Assembly (NCBI RefSeq): GCF_021432385.1
Contig: NZ_JAEACT010000002.1
Span: 2,313,501-2,377,500, forward strand
DNA: 64,000 bases
DNA from: Clostridium hydrogenum
GTDB lineage: Bacteria > Bacillota > Clostridia > Clostridiales > Clostridiaceae
Direction of reading: 5' to 3'
Both the position numbers and the translations under genes were made by a program. Shown in pieces: positions 17,401 to 25,642 of this stretch (within the stretch, counting starts at the first letter, position 1; each line of letters begins with the position of its first letter). The notes under the pieces were generated by a model, which ran no database searches, was not told the DNA's origin, and saw only the letters and a list, made by a program, of their open reading frames with translations.

Positions 17401-19194
17401 CTAGTATACAACACCTTGCGAATTTGTCACCTTCCAAGGATTTGTCATTTTCGGGAAAGTAACGTTTGTAAATGTACTGTTGGTCAAATAACTTATATCA
17501 GCTCCTAAAGTATTAGCAAAAGATACATTTGTAAAATTAATGTCTGTGTGTTCTCCACCTTGTAATCCAGCTACAAATATTCCATAACTTTTAGAGCCAT
17601 TTACACTACAATTGTTGACAAAAATATGTTTAAATACTGGTAAATCTGGTGCAGGTGTATAAGAACCCGTTGCAGTAGAATTAGTATATGCAGATGTAAA
17701 TATAAACGGTTGACCTTCTCCATCATTTATATTAGCTAATGCAGAATCTCGAAAATAGATGTTTTGTGCTCCGCCGCCTATTCCTTTAGCAGATTTACAA
17801 CGAAGCCCAGAACCTGTTCCATTCATAACATTATCTTCTGCTAATATATTCTCTATTTCTGAAGCAGTATAACTTCCTGCAACTACAGCTCCATGTCCAT
17901 GTCCGAAGTAATTGTTAAATATCCATATATTGCTTACTGGAGAACCTGTCTCTTCGGCTTGTAAGCCTCTTCCAGCGGCAAAGTTTATATCATCATCTCC
18001 TGTATCAAAAACACTATTCGTTACAATTAACCCTTGTGCATTAAAATCTATTCCATCTGCATTATTACAGCCATAAGTTTTAACTAAAGCGCCATTTATA
18101 ATCATATTGTTACATTTATTCGTTCCTATAGTTTGTTGTGATGGGTTTTCAATGGAAATTCCATCACCTATATATACATTGTTTATATTACTTAAAGAAA
18201 TTAAATCTGATCTTGTAGCATAAGCAGCTACACTAGCAAGACCATTCTTAATTCCTAAATTATATTGACTAGCTGAAAGATCACCATTTTGTGCAACTGT
18301 AGATATAGAACTTGGTAATGCATCTGGAAATCCTGTTCCTGCTTCCGGACTATCTTGTTTCCAACCACTTCCATTTATTACGCCAGTTCCTACAATTTTT
18401 ATACCTTGAGTAACACCAGAGCCTACAGCATTAATAAGTGCATTATTTTTTGCTTTTGCAGCTACAGGATGCTGTGCACTAATATAATCCTGTGCATTGT
18501 CTGAACCAAGTAATTCTCCATCCACTCTTAATGTCATATTATCCTTTAACCAAAGTGCTCCAGATTTAAAAATCTTACCTGCAGGTAACAAAACCTCACC
18601 ACCAGCTGGGCAATTGTTAATGACTTTCTGAATAGCGGCAGTATCAACAGTAGTACCATCTCCAACAGCACCATAATTAGTAACGTCTTCAACTGCTTGC
18701 GTAATATCAGTGCTTTGAGTTATTGTACTGCTTTGAGTTAAGATATTTCCTTTACTATCTATTGCTTTAACCACAAAATTATAAGAAGTATTAGGGGTAA
18801 GTCCTGTAACTATATAGTTATGCATATTTATTTGTTGAGCCGAACTATTGGTACTATAAAAACTATCTATGAATTTTTTAGATTGCGAAGCTTTGTTATT
18901 ATTAGCATCACCTACAAGTGTACCGTTAACATATACATTATAGTCTGAAATATTATTGTAATCTGCTGGTTTCTCCCATGCAATTGTAATATTATTGTTA
19001 TCGTGTGCAATTACAGAAGCCACTAAATTATTGGATGTTGTTGTTGCATCTCCTACTGCTGACGCTGCAATTGAGCCTGAACTTGATAAATTTCCTGTTG
19101 CAGCATTTGCAACATATCCACTAATAGTTGAAAAACCTGAAAATATAACCGCTGTTGCAATAATCACTTTTGTTTTTTGTCTAAATTTAATCAT
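17401..19194 (-). CDS. Secreted exo-poly-alpha-galacturonosidase (GH28, PehX-like) with FN3 domain
   Basis: A 597-residue paralogue of the gene at 14309. It has a signal peptide (about 1-33), an FN3 domain and the GH28 beta-helix opening with NYGAVGDGTTVDTAAIQ. The active-site motifs NADGIDF, TGDDDINF, GHGAVV and LRCKS are intact. It stops right after the helix, so it lacks the C-terminal Ig-like domain of its neighbour. The ATG has a GGAG site. The two genes look like a tandem duplication separated by yjbQ; the enzyme should act outside the cell on pectate. Confidence 0.88.
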   Translation of the reverse strand: MIKFRQKTKVIIATAVIFSGFSTISGYVANAATGNLSSSGSIAASAVGDATTTSNNLVASVIAHDNNNITIAWEKPADYNNISDYNVYVNGTLVGDANNNKASQSKKFIDSFYSTNSSAQQINMHNYIVTGLTPNTSYNFVVKAIDSKGNILTQSSTITQSTDITQAVEDVTNYGAVGDGTTVDTAAIQKVINNCPAGGEVLLPAGKIFKSGALWLKDNMTLRVDGELLGSDNAQDYISAQHPVAAKAKNNALINAVGSGVTQGIKIVGTGVINGSGWKQDSPEAGTGFPDALPSSISTVAQNGDLSASQYNLGIKNGLASVAAYATRSDLISLSNINNVYIGDGISIENPSQQTIGTNKCNNMIINGALVKTYGCNNADGIDFNAQGLIVTNSVFDTGDDDINFAAGRGLQAEETGSPVSNIWIFNNYFGHGHGAVVAGSYTASEIENILAEDNVMNGTGSGLRCKSAKGIGGGAQNIYFRDSALANINDGEGQPFIFTSAYTNSTATGSYTPAPDLPVFKHIFVNNCSVNGSKSYGIFVAGLQGGEHTDINFTNVSFANTLGADISYLTNSTFTNVTFPKMTNPWKVTNSQGVVY

Positions 19195-19298
19195 TTGAAT
19201 TTCACTCCTTAATAAAAATTTTTTATTGACTATTTTTAGTATAACTAAGATATTGTACTTATTATAGCAAACAGCAGTGCTGTTGTAAATGTATTTAT

Positions 19299-19613
19299 TT
19301 ACTTTACAATTTCTTTAACTACATCGGCTTCAATGGTTTTACCTACAAAATCAACAATTTCTTTTATTTGTGCTCTTGACAAATGATCTCCATATTTATT
19401 ATCCAATTTATCCAATAAGTCTACAATTTTATTTTCAGCAAAATCCTCTGGATGCAATTCCGCTAACTGAATTAAAAACTTCTTACATTCATTATATTTT
19501 TCATCACCAATCTTTCCCTTAACTAAATTTAATTCAAGCTTTACTTTCCTAACTACTACCGGAACTATAATTCCTATAACAAAACCCACGCCAGCATAAA
19601 TATAATTCTCCAA
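19299..19613 (-). CDS. Small membrane-anchored protein of unknown function
   Basis: A 104-residue protein with one N-terminal membrane segment (about 4-22, YIYAGVGFVIGIIVPVVV) and a charged helical remainder. GAGG precedes the start. Its start lies 80 bases after the stop of the COG4705-like gene, with a terminator between. The soluble part (about residues 35-104) has regular helix-type periodicity but no motif I can name. Confidence 0.65.
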   Translation of the reverse strand: MENYIYAGVGFVIGIIVPVVVRKVKLELNLVKGKIGDEKYNECKKFLIQLAELHPEDFAENKIVDLLDKLDNKYGDHLSRAQIKEIVDFVGKTIEADVVKEIVK

Positions 19614-19631
19614 TTTAAATGCCTCCTCAAA

Positions 19632-19670
19632 ATAAAAAAAAGCTACTTATTATATTTTATAAGTAACTTT
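19632..19670 (-). terminator. Rho-independent terminator after the COG4705-like gene
   Basis: On the minus strand AAAGTTACTTAT pairs with ATAAGTAGCTTT around an eight-base loop and is followed by a T-rich run. It starts 23 bases after the stop codon at 19693. Confidence 0.75.
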
Positions 19671-19692
19671 AGATAAATGTTCATATAACTTT

Positions 19693-20451
19693 TTAATCAA
19701 CCTTAACATCCTTACGTGTAATTGCCATATACCCAACAAAACAAAGAATTATAATTGTTAATCCTAAACTAACTGAACCAGTTCCAATTCCAAGACCACC
19801 TCTACTAGCAGGAACACCCATCCAGTCTGCAAATGAAGCACCTAATGGTCGTGTAATTATATAGGCAAACCAAAACGCAAAAATTTCGTTTAAACCAAAC
19901 TTTAAGTAAGCTATAGCTGGTATTGCAATCAAAATAGTAAACATTACACCAGATAAGAAGTAACCTAAATGCATAGTTGAAGCCGTCATATCTCCAACTG
20001 CAGTTCCAAGCGCAAAAGTAGTTAATATTGTTGCCCAGTAAAAAAACTCACGACGGCGAGTAAAAATACTATGCATAGACAGAGTTTTTTCGCTTAAATA
20101 CCATGCAACAAAAATAATTGTAAGCACTATGGCAAAGAACGTTGTTGATACTATATATGGTATTCCAAAGCCTACATGCAAAACATCCGCTGCCATAGTA
20201 CCAAAAATACTTACCATAACAACATTTAACCAGTAAATCCAAGCCACATATCTGCGTAACAATAGTTGTATCGTCAATGCTATTATCAGGCAAATACCAG
20301 TAGCCGCTACCGCAATTACTGGATTTATCTGACTAGCAAAATAATCTGATGCTACTTCTCCCATTCCAGTAGTCAGTATTTTTATAATCCAAAAGAACAC
20401 TGTAATTTCAGGTACCTTATTAAAATTTTTCTTTGTGATATTAACAGCCAT
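19693..20451 (-). CDS. Polytopic membrane protein, COG4705-like
   Basis: A 252-residue protein with about seven or eight membrane helices. The start at 20451 has GGTGGAGG upstream; the GTG at 20469 overlaps that site. Conserved-looking acidic residues occur in the membrane parts (TGMGEVASDYF, TMAADVLHVGFG, GTAVGDMTASTMHLGY, GASFADWMG), an internal repeat typical of COG4705 proteins of unknown function. The repeated Gly-x-x-Asp/Glu pattern suggests a transporter, but no substrate is known. Confidence 0.7.
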   Translation of the reverse strand: MAVNITKKNFNKVPEITVFFWIIKILTTGMGEVASDYFASQINPVIAVAATGICLIIALTIQLLLRRYVAWIYWLNVVMVSIFGTMAADVLHVGFGIPYIVSTTFFAIVLTIIFVAWYLSEKTLSMHSIFTRRREFFYWATILTTFALGTAVGDMTASTMHLGYFLSGVMFTILIAIPAIAYLKFGLNEIFAFWFAYIITRPLGASFADWMGVPASRGGLGIGTGSVSLGLTIIILCFVGYMAITRKDVKVD

Positions 20452-20570
20452 ATTATGTATTACCTCCACCTATTGCTCATACGTTTTTCAGCAATGAATA
20501 ATAATTTATGTTATGAATTATTATATACTAAAATTAAAATCACATTAAAAAATTCTTAGATTTATATTAA

Positions 20571-20892
20571 AAGGGCTATCGCAATTACATTATTTAATAC
20601 ATAACTTAAAATTATTGCGAACTAATTTAATCAATTCACAGTTCACAATGCACAATGAAAGATGATTTGCCTTTCTTGCGTCAGGTAAATCTTAAATTTA
20701 AATATTATAAGCTTTGCTTAGCGCCATTTATGGTGCTATTGCTCAAGCAATAAAAAATTAAGTTTAAGATTTTCTGTAGCTTTGCTACAGAAAATCATCC
20801 TTCATTGTGAATTGTGCATCGTGAATTGTGAATTAATTTAATTCGTAATATTTAAAGTTTGTGCATAAAACAATTTTATCTCACAGTCCCTC
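20571..20892. repeat. Repeat C, copy 3, as two inverted arms with repeat A between them
   Basis: The left arm (20571-20631) and right arm (20836-20892) are complementary over most of their length. The right arm reads CGTAATATTTAAAGTTTGTG then CATAAAACAATTTTATC and ends AGTCCCT. Repeat A copy 4 occupies the centre. The element fills the gap before the gene at 20894, which ends two bases away. Confidence 0.65.
20632..20835. repeat. Repeat A, copy 4
   Basis: The outer arms are of the second type: CAATTCACAGTTCACAATGC and complementary GTGAATTGTG units instead of GTACAGA. The inner core is the same as in the other copies: a TTGCCT/AGGTAA hairpin, an ATCTTAAATTTA/TAAGTTTAAGAT stem and a final TTTTCTGTAGC-TTT-GCTACAGAAAA hairpin. 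Confidence 0.85.
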
Positions 20893-20893
20893 T

Positions 20894-21403
20894 TTAAACA
20901 CTATAATCCAAATAATTTCCTGTACTTTGAGTTTCATTATTTTGTATAGAACTATCAGAATTATATGTACCGTTTGAATTTGAAGCTAAAATACTCGAAA
21001 GGTTTTCTTGATAAGTGCCATTTTCTATAGAATCATATTCATTTAAAATATTCTCTGAATTTAACTCCGAAGTAGATTCGCTGCTTTGAATAAGTGGAAG
21101 TATATTAGAGTATTCTGTAGATGTATCAGGACTTGGCAGCGTTGTAGTTGTTGGACTTGTGATATTGCCAGAACTGTCATATGTTAATGGAATCCCATAA
21201 GTTGGTTCAACCTGATTATAGATATTTTGAAGTTCTGAATTTGTATTTTGTCCAAAATAGTTAGCTTGTGCATAGTTTTCTTCAACAGCAGAATCAACAT
21301 TGTCTACCAATGGAACACTTGAAGAACCTGAAGTTCCTAATGAATTCATACTATTCCATAGAGATGTCATATTATATGTGTTCATAACATTATTTATATC
21401 CAT
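20894..21403 (-). CDS. Ser/Asn/Thr-rich hypothetical protein
   Basis: A 169-residue protein with an excellent ribosome binding site (GGAGGGTG) before its ATG. It has no signal peptide and no membrane segment. Ser, Asn and Thr make up a large share, with a TTTT stretch near the middle and YDSIENGTYQENLSSI in the C-terminal half. It resembles no family I know; the composition suggests a disordered or filament-associated protein. It is enclosed by nested repeats on both sides (20571-20892 and 21425-21748). Confidence 0.6.
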   Translation of the reverse strand: MDINNVMNTYNMTSLWNSMNSLGTSGSSSVPLVDNVDSAVEENYAQANYFGQNTNSELQNIYNQVEPTYGIPLTYDSSGNITSPTTTTLPSPDTSTEYSNILPLIQSSESTSELNSENILNEYDSIENGTYQENLSSILASNSNGTYNSDSSIQNNETQSTGNYLDYSV

Positions 21404-21424
21404 TTATTACACCCTCCTTTTACT

Positions 21425-21748
21425 AAAGATATACCACTTGAAACTTTGAAATTATAAATACCAAATGTATCCTTATGCTAATATTTTCAATTCACAATTC
21501 ACAGTTCACAATGCACAATTAAGGATGATTTTCTACGCGAGCGTAGAAAATCTTAGAACTTATAATGTCAGCTCCGCTGGACACTGTATTTTACGTTATG
21601 CGTAAGCATTAAGTTTTCGGATTTTTCGAGCGATAGCAGAGAAAAATCATCCTTCATTGTGAATTGTGCATCGTGAACTGTGAATTGAAAATATTGGTGA
21701 TAGGATAAACTTGGAATCTTAAATTTTCACATTTAAAGTTGTCCATCT
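21425..21748. repeat. Repeat B, copy 4, as two inverted arms split by repeat A
   Basis: The left arm (21425-21487, AAAGATATACCACTTGAAAC) and right arm (21689-21748, complement of AGATGGACAACTTTAAATG) are inverted repeats of the repeat B type. They meet at AATATTTT/AAAATATT, and repeat A copy 5 sits precisely between. This is a repeat within a repeat. The remaining 21749-21845 is AT-rich without a recognised feature. Confidence 0.65.
21488..21688. repeat. Repeat A, copy 5
   Basis: The outer arms are of the CAATTCAC type. The first inner hairpin is TTTTCTACGC-GA-GCGTAGAAAA, the second CAGCTCCGCTG, and the last a GATTTTTC/GAAAAATC stem. The hairpin bases differ from the other copies but remain paired. 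Confidence 0.85.
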
Positions 21749-21903
21749 ATAATTAGTTTATTATTTTTATTTATCGATTATATAGTGTATATTTTGAGTA
21801 TAAAAAAGGAAGATTATCAAATTAAAGTATTAAAAAATTATAAAATAATTATAAAAGATTTTATTTCATAATCTTTGCTATGTATTTTTCTGCAATTTCA
21901 TAT

Positions 21904-22557
21904 TTAAAAACCAAAAGTATTTTCTTTTACCTTAGGTAAAACACTATAAATAGATTTTCCCATTCTCTCCTCAAAATACTTTTGTATATCAAATGTGGCT
22001 TTCCATTTTTCAAGTGTAAATTCATTAAAGCCGTATCTCATAACAACATCTAACATTCTTTTTTCTAATAAACAAAATCCTGATGGCAGCGCTAAAGCAT
22101 CACATAATTGAATCAATCTATCATATGGTGTAAATTCAATGTTTTTCAAATATTCTTTAATAAAGTCTTGCTCCAAAGACGTACAATCTCTCTTTCCACA
22201 TGTATCCTCCGCATTCTTAAGCAAATATCCATGAGTTATACAGATTCTCGCCCACAAGCTATAGTCTTTTTGCATGGCAAATTTATAACCATCTATACTA
22301 TGTTTCTCATTGGTTACTCCATACCTTCTACCAATATCATGCAACATTCCAAGTATTAATGCTACATTTGAATCTAGTTCCTTATCTTCTTTTGCAATGG
22401 CTTCCGCTGCTTTTCCTACATATAAAGAATGTTCTACCCACGGACCAGGATTTAATTTGCTACCTTCCTCCAATATTAACTTAGCTTCTTCTAATGTAGG
22501 TACGCCTGCTTGTACATTAATATTTTCAATTTTATTTTTTACAGTGGTATATTCCAT
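21904..22557 (-). CDS. HD-domain phosphohydrolase
   Basis: A 217-residue protein of the HDIG-like family. The metal ligands are visible as H in WVEHSLYVG, HD in LGMLHDIGRR, and the later H and D (ITHGYL; LIQLCDAL). AGGAGAGG precedes the ATG. A paralogue with about 40% identity is at 53238. The stop codon follows a TTTTT run; with one T fewer the frame would continue as FKYEIAEKYIAKIMK and then stop at about 21859, which looks like a natural C terminus. The last residues may thus be lost to a frameshift. Substrate unknown. Confidence 0.8.
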   Translation of the reverse strand: MEYTTVKNKIENINVQAGVPTLEEAKLILEEGSKLNPGPWVEHSLYVGKAAEAIAKEDKELDSNVALILGMLHDIGRRYGVTNEKHSIDGYKFAMQKDYSLWARICITHGYLLKNAEDTCGKRDCTSLEQDFIKEYLKNIEFTPYDRLIQLCDALALPSGFCLLEKRMLDVVMRYGFNEFTLEKWKATFDIQKYFEERMGKSIYSVLPKVKENTFGF

Positions 22558-22642
22558 AACAATACCTCTCCTAATTTTTCTAATGTATATGGCATTATGT
22601 AGTATATCCTAAAATCATTTGTTTGAGCTTCGTTTAGTATTC

Positions 22643-23503
22643 TTAGCTATTTTTCATACAAATCATTTTCTTTTCCTCAACATCAATATCCTTTGCAATT
22701 ACATCACATTTTGTCATTAAAAGAAAATAAATATTTTTGTTTTCTTCACTCAAACATTCATAGTTGGCTTGTCCTTTAGCAATTACTACATCAGCCTTTT
22801 TATAAACTTCTCTAAACTCAGGACTTGTTCGATTAAGAACAGTTCCAAGAGAACCATCGCCATTATCTATAACTTCTGAATATTCATCAATTCCTACAGC
22901 ATATGCATCTTCAGCTATAGAATCATTTACAACAGGTTTACCACGTACTCCAAAAAATATTTTAACATTAGGATTTACTTCTTTTATTTTTTTTAGGAGA
23001 AGCTTGTCCATGCAAATTTCCCCGCAATTATCACCTAAATATAATAAAATATTTGCATTTAAAATATCCTTCATTAGTGCCTTAGAATCATCTATTGCTA
23101 ATTTTGCATCTTCCATTTTTTCAAAACAATCAAAAATATCCTCTAATAGTGTATTGTGGATAGGATTAAAATCTATTATGTTACCAACAATAGCATATCT
23201 CACTGCTAACTGAAATGAATTTTCAGCTTGCTCAAGCTTACTTTCAAATTGGGGTAACATTTTTAAAAACAATGTATTATAATAACTTCTAGTTTCCTTA
23301 TATGGATCTGGATTATTAGTATGCTTTTTTATTATTTCAAAGATTTCTCCTATAATTTCTGGTGTTGTTATCTCAAAATCCATTTTGCTTAGGTAGGTGA
23401 AAACTTCCCTTAATAACTCTTCCTTTTTATGAACTCCTGTAATATTTGCCACTTTAACAGCTTGATTAACAATACACGGCAAGCATTTATCATGTATTTT
23501 CAC
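22643..23503 (-). CDS. DUF89/ARMT1-like metal-dependent phosphatase
   Basis: About 286 residues. The start is likely GTG at 23503, ten bases after AGGAGG; the upstream TTG would place that site inside the gene. The N-terminal Cys pair KCLPCIVNQA is the hallmark of bacterial DUF89 proteins. The Rossmann-like half has LYLGDNCGEICMDKLL, with the metal-binding Asp-Asn, and later KGQANYECL and LLMTKCDVIA. Relatives act as damage-control phosphatases on sugar or cofactor phosphates. It follows the YkvA gene on the same strand, with a repeat B fragment between. Confidence 0.85.
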   Translation of the reverse strand: MKIHDKCLPCIVNQAVKVANITGVHKKEELLREVFTYLSKMDFEITTPEIIGEIFEIIKKHTNNPDPYKETRSYYNTLFLKMLPQFESKLEQAENSFQLAVRYAIVGNIIDFNPIHNTLLEDIFDCFEKMEDAKLAIDDSKALMKDILNANILLYLGDNCGEICMDKLLLKKIKEVNPNVKIFFGVRGKPVVNDSIAEDAYAVGIDEYSEVIDNGDGSLGTVLNRTSPEFREVYKKADVVIAKGQANYECLSEENKNIYFLLMTKCDVIAKDIDVEEKKMICMKNS

Positions 23504-23529
23504 AATCTCATACCTCCTAAAACCTAGCA

Positions 23530-23600
23530 ACTTTTGTATGTATAGTGAAACTTCAAAATTACAAATTCCAAGTTTATCCTAACAAAAAGTTGTCTATATT
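23530..23600. repeat. Repeat B fragment between the YkvA and DUF89 genes
   Basis: GTGAAACTTCAAAATTACAA and GTTTATCCTAAC match arms of the repeat B family (compare 21689-21748). It fills the operon-like gap between the YkvA stop and the DUF89 ribosome binding site. Confidence 0.5.
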
Positions 23601-23604
23601 TATA

Positions 23605-23973
23605 TTATACCCTGATTAATTTAATAACAAGCACTATTAATGCTATCCATATTAATACAATTGGCACTGCAAAATACCACTTCTTAGGCTTACCATTACT
23701 CCATAAATTTTCCGATTCAATTCTACACTCATTAAATATTTTAGGAGGAATGAATTTTATTGTTATTGCTATAAATATTGGAATTAATATTACATCATCT
23801 AGCAAACCTATAACTGGTATAAAATCAGGTATAAGATCAATAGGAGACAATGCATATCCAATTGTAATACCTGCAAAAACTTTTGCAATTAAGGGTGTTT
23901 CTTTTTTCTTTAAAGCAATAAATACAGCTGGTATATCTGATTTTAATCTCCTTGCTCTATCCTTTAAATCCAT
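23605..23973 (-). CDS. YkvA-family (DUF1232) membrane protein
   Basis: A 122-residue protein. The DUF1232 core is YALSPIDLIPDFIPVIGLLDDVILIPI at about residues 40-66; its Asp and Pro residues are all conserved. It has two hydrophobic segments in the core and a C-terminal membrane helix (about 100-120). Function is unknown in this widespread family. GGAGAG precedes the start. Confidence 0.85.
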   Translation of the reverse strand: MDLKDRARRLKSDIPAVFIALKKKETPLIAKVFAGITIGYALSPIDLIPDFIPVIGLLDDVILIPIFIAITIKFIPPKIFNECRIESENLWSNGKPKKWYFAVPIVLIWIALIVLVIKLIRV

Positions 23974-24010
23974 CCTTCAACTCTCCTATAAACTAATCTT
24001 TTGTCCGTAA

Positions 24011-25312
24011 TTATAACACATTATCATTAATCTTATCATAAATAGCACTGGCAGTATTATAATTTTCTGCTTTCTGACGAATATATGGTATCCCTTCTTC
24101 CTTAAGAATTTTCTCAAATTCATCCACATACCTTGCTTCTGAAAAACTCTGGAGAAAATCTATAGTAAACATATGATTAACACAATTCATCTCTATAAGA
24201 TACGTAGTAGGAATAACTATGTTATGAACCTCACGAATAAACTTACTAACTTCACCAAATGGATCTCTCCCTGTGGAACTTACTGAAAATGTCCCAACCT
24301 GAAACACCGAATCTGCTTTTCCAAGCTTATCAAGCTTTTCTTGAAGTCCTTCAAGCTTGTCATTATTGGTGTATTCTCTGACCTGTCTGCTAATTTTTTT
24401 TAATATCTTCTCTTTAGAAGTTTTTTCATTTTGCATTTTACGATACTCATATACTCGCTTACCAAGGTCTAATTTTTTCATCTCTTCTGTAAGTGGAAGC
24501 TCTACTGATGTAACCAAGCATCCTCCTGCTTTATCCTTGCCAATCACAGGTCTGCTATTCACATACATTGTTGTAACAATTGGTAGGTTTTGCACGTCGC
24601 ATAGCCGCATAATAACTTCGGAAAAAAAGTTTGTTATCACTATTCCAGGGGTTCCATGATATTGTTTTACATAATTCATAAACTCCTCTTGTGGTAATAG
24701 AAAGGATATTCTTGTTGTATTGCCTTTCCAAACTTCAGGCAACTGATAAGCTTTGTTGGAATCACCTATATCATCGTTTGGTAAAATTAAGTCATCTGTA
24801 AATGGTTCCTGCCATTCCTCATCCTCAATGATATTTTCCATTGTTAAGATACCATCTGTGGATAATTCTACATCATATTTCTCATTGCAATAAAGTAAAA
24901 TTACTGTTTTCAAAACTTCCAGCATAGAAATTCCATCAAGAAGTCCATGTGAAGCATCTAGATAGATGTTTTTTTCTCTGTATGACCAAGCTATCATATG
25001 GTAATTTACTTCCTCGCTGCCGAGGTTTGCCGGCTTATCCGTATGTTTTACTACAATAGGTCTGTTGTTCTTTACATTAATATATCTACCATCATTTTCA
25101 ACAACAGCAATATGATAATATGGGTATCTTTCCATTGCTTTTTGAACACTATGCATAAGCATATCACCATCAACTATATCCTTCATAACAACCATAATTC
25201 GTATAGTCTGTGGATCACGCTTGTTTGACGCATAGTATATTGCACTAGCTGCGCGATTTGGCAGAAGCATTTTTTCAGTGTTATTAAATAATTTGCATGT
25301 TTTGTACTTCAT
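24011..25312 (-). CDS. Condensation-domain-like acyltransferase
   Basis: A 433-residue protein. The active-site motif HGLLDG (HxxxDG) is at about residues 121-126. A second-half TTMYVNSRP region and late SSTGRDPFG fit the chloramphenicol-acetyltransferase/condensation fold seen in NRPS condensation and alcohol acyltransferase (AATase/WES) proteins. It stands alone, without carrier-protein or adenylation domains, so it more likely esterifies a free alcohol or a surface/lipid acceptor. The start overlaps a leftover flavodoxin-like reading frame (25284-25448) in another frame. Confidence 0.7.
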   Translation of the reverse strand: MKYKTCKLFNNTEKMLLPNRAASAIYYASNKRDPQTIRIMVVMKDIVDGDMLMHSVQKAMERYPYYHIAVVENDGRYINVKNNRPIVVKHTDKPANLGSEEVNYHMIAWSYREKNIYLDASHGLLDGISMLEVLKTVILLYCNEKYDVELSTDGILTMENIIEDEEWQEPFTDDLILPNDDIGDSNKAYQLPEVWKGNTTRISFLLPQEEFMNYVKQYHGTPGIVITNFFSEVIMRLCDVQNLPIVTTMYVNSRPVIGKDKAGGCLVTSVELPLTEEMKKLDLGKRVYEYRKMQNEKTSKEKILKKISRQVREYTNNDKLEGLQEKLDKLGKADSVFQVGTFSVSSTGRDPFGEVSKFIREVHNIVIPTTYLIEMNCVNHMFTIDFLQSFSEARYVDEFEKILKEEGIPYIRQKAENYNTASAIYDKINDNVL

Positions 25313-25448
25313 AATCTTTTATTTTCTCCTTATTTTTCACTATGAGTTTTACTTTTAGCATATTCTTAATAAGATTACAAGTTTTTAAAAAAGTGCTATC
25401 TTGTCCAGTATGTTTAATATTTGAAGCCGACATACAAACAATAGTCAT
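25284..25448 (-). pseudogene. Remnant of a flavodoxin-fold NAD(P)H-dependent reductase (N-terminal fragment)
   Basis: A 54-codon frame with its own ATG and an AGGAG site. Its first 28 residues (MTIVCMSASNIKHTGQDST, then FLKTCNLIK) have the strand, Ser-rich flavin-phosphate loop and helix of NADPH-dependent FMN reductases. After this the sequence loses family character and runs into the start of the acyltransferase gene. This looks like a 3' deletion that fused the leader to the next gene. Translation of it could still couple to the downstream gene. Confidence 0.55.
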
Positions 25449-25642
25449 ATTTTTTCTCCTGTAAAATAAATTTTAAAGTACATTTATAACCTATATTATT
25501 ATTTTATCATAAATCTTAAACATCATATTAAAGATAAACTACCTTGAAACTTCAAATACATTACTATTAATCTTGAAATTATCAATATATTATAAAACAA
25601 TACAAAAAAGCACTCGAAAGGTACCTGTTAAATATTAAAAAC

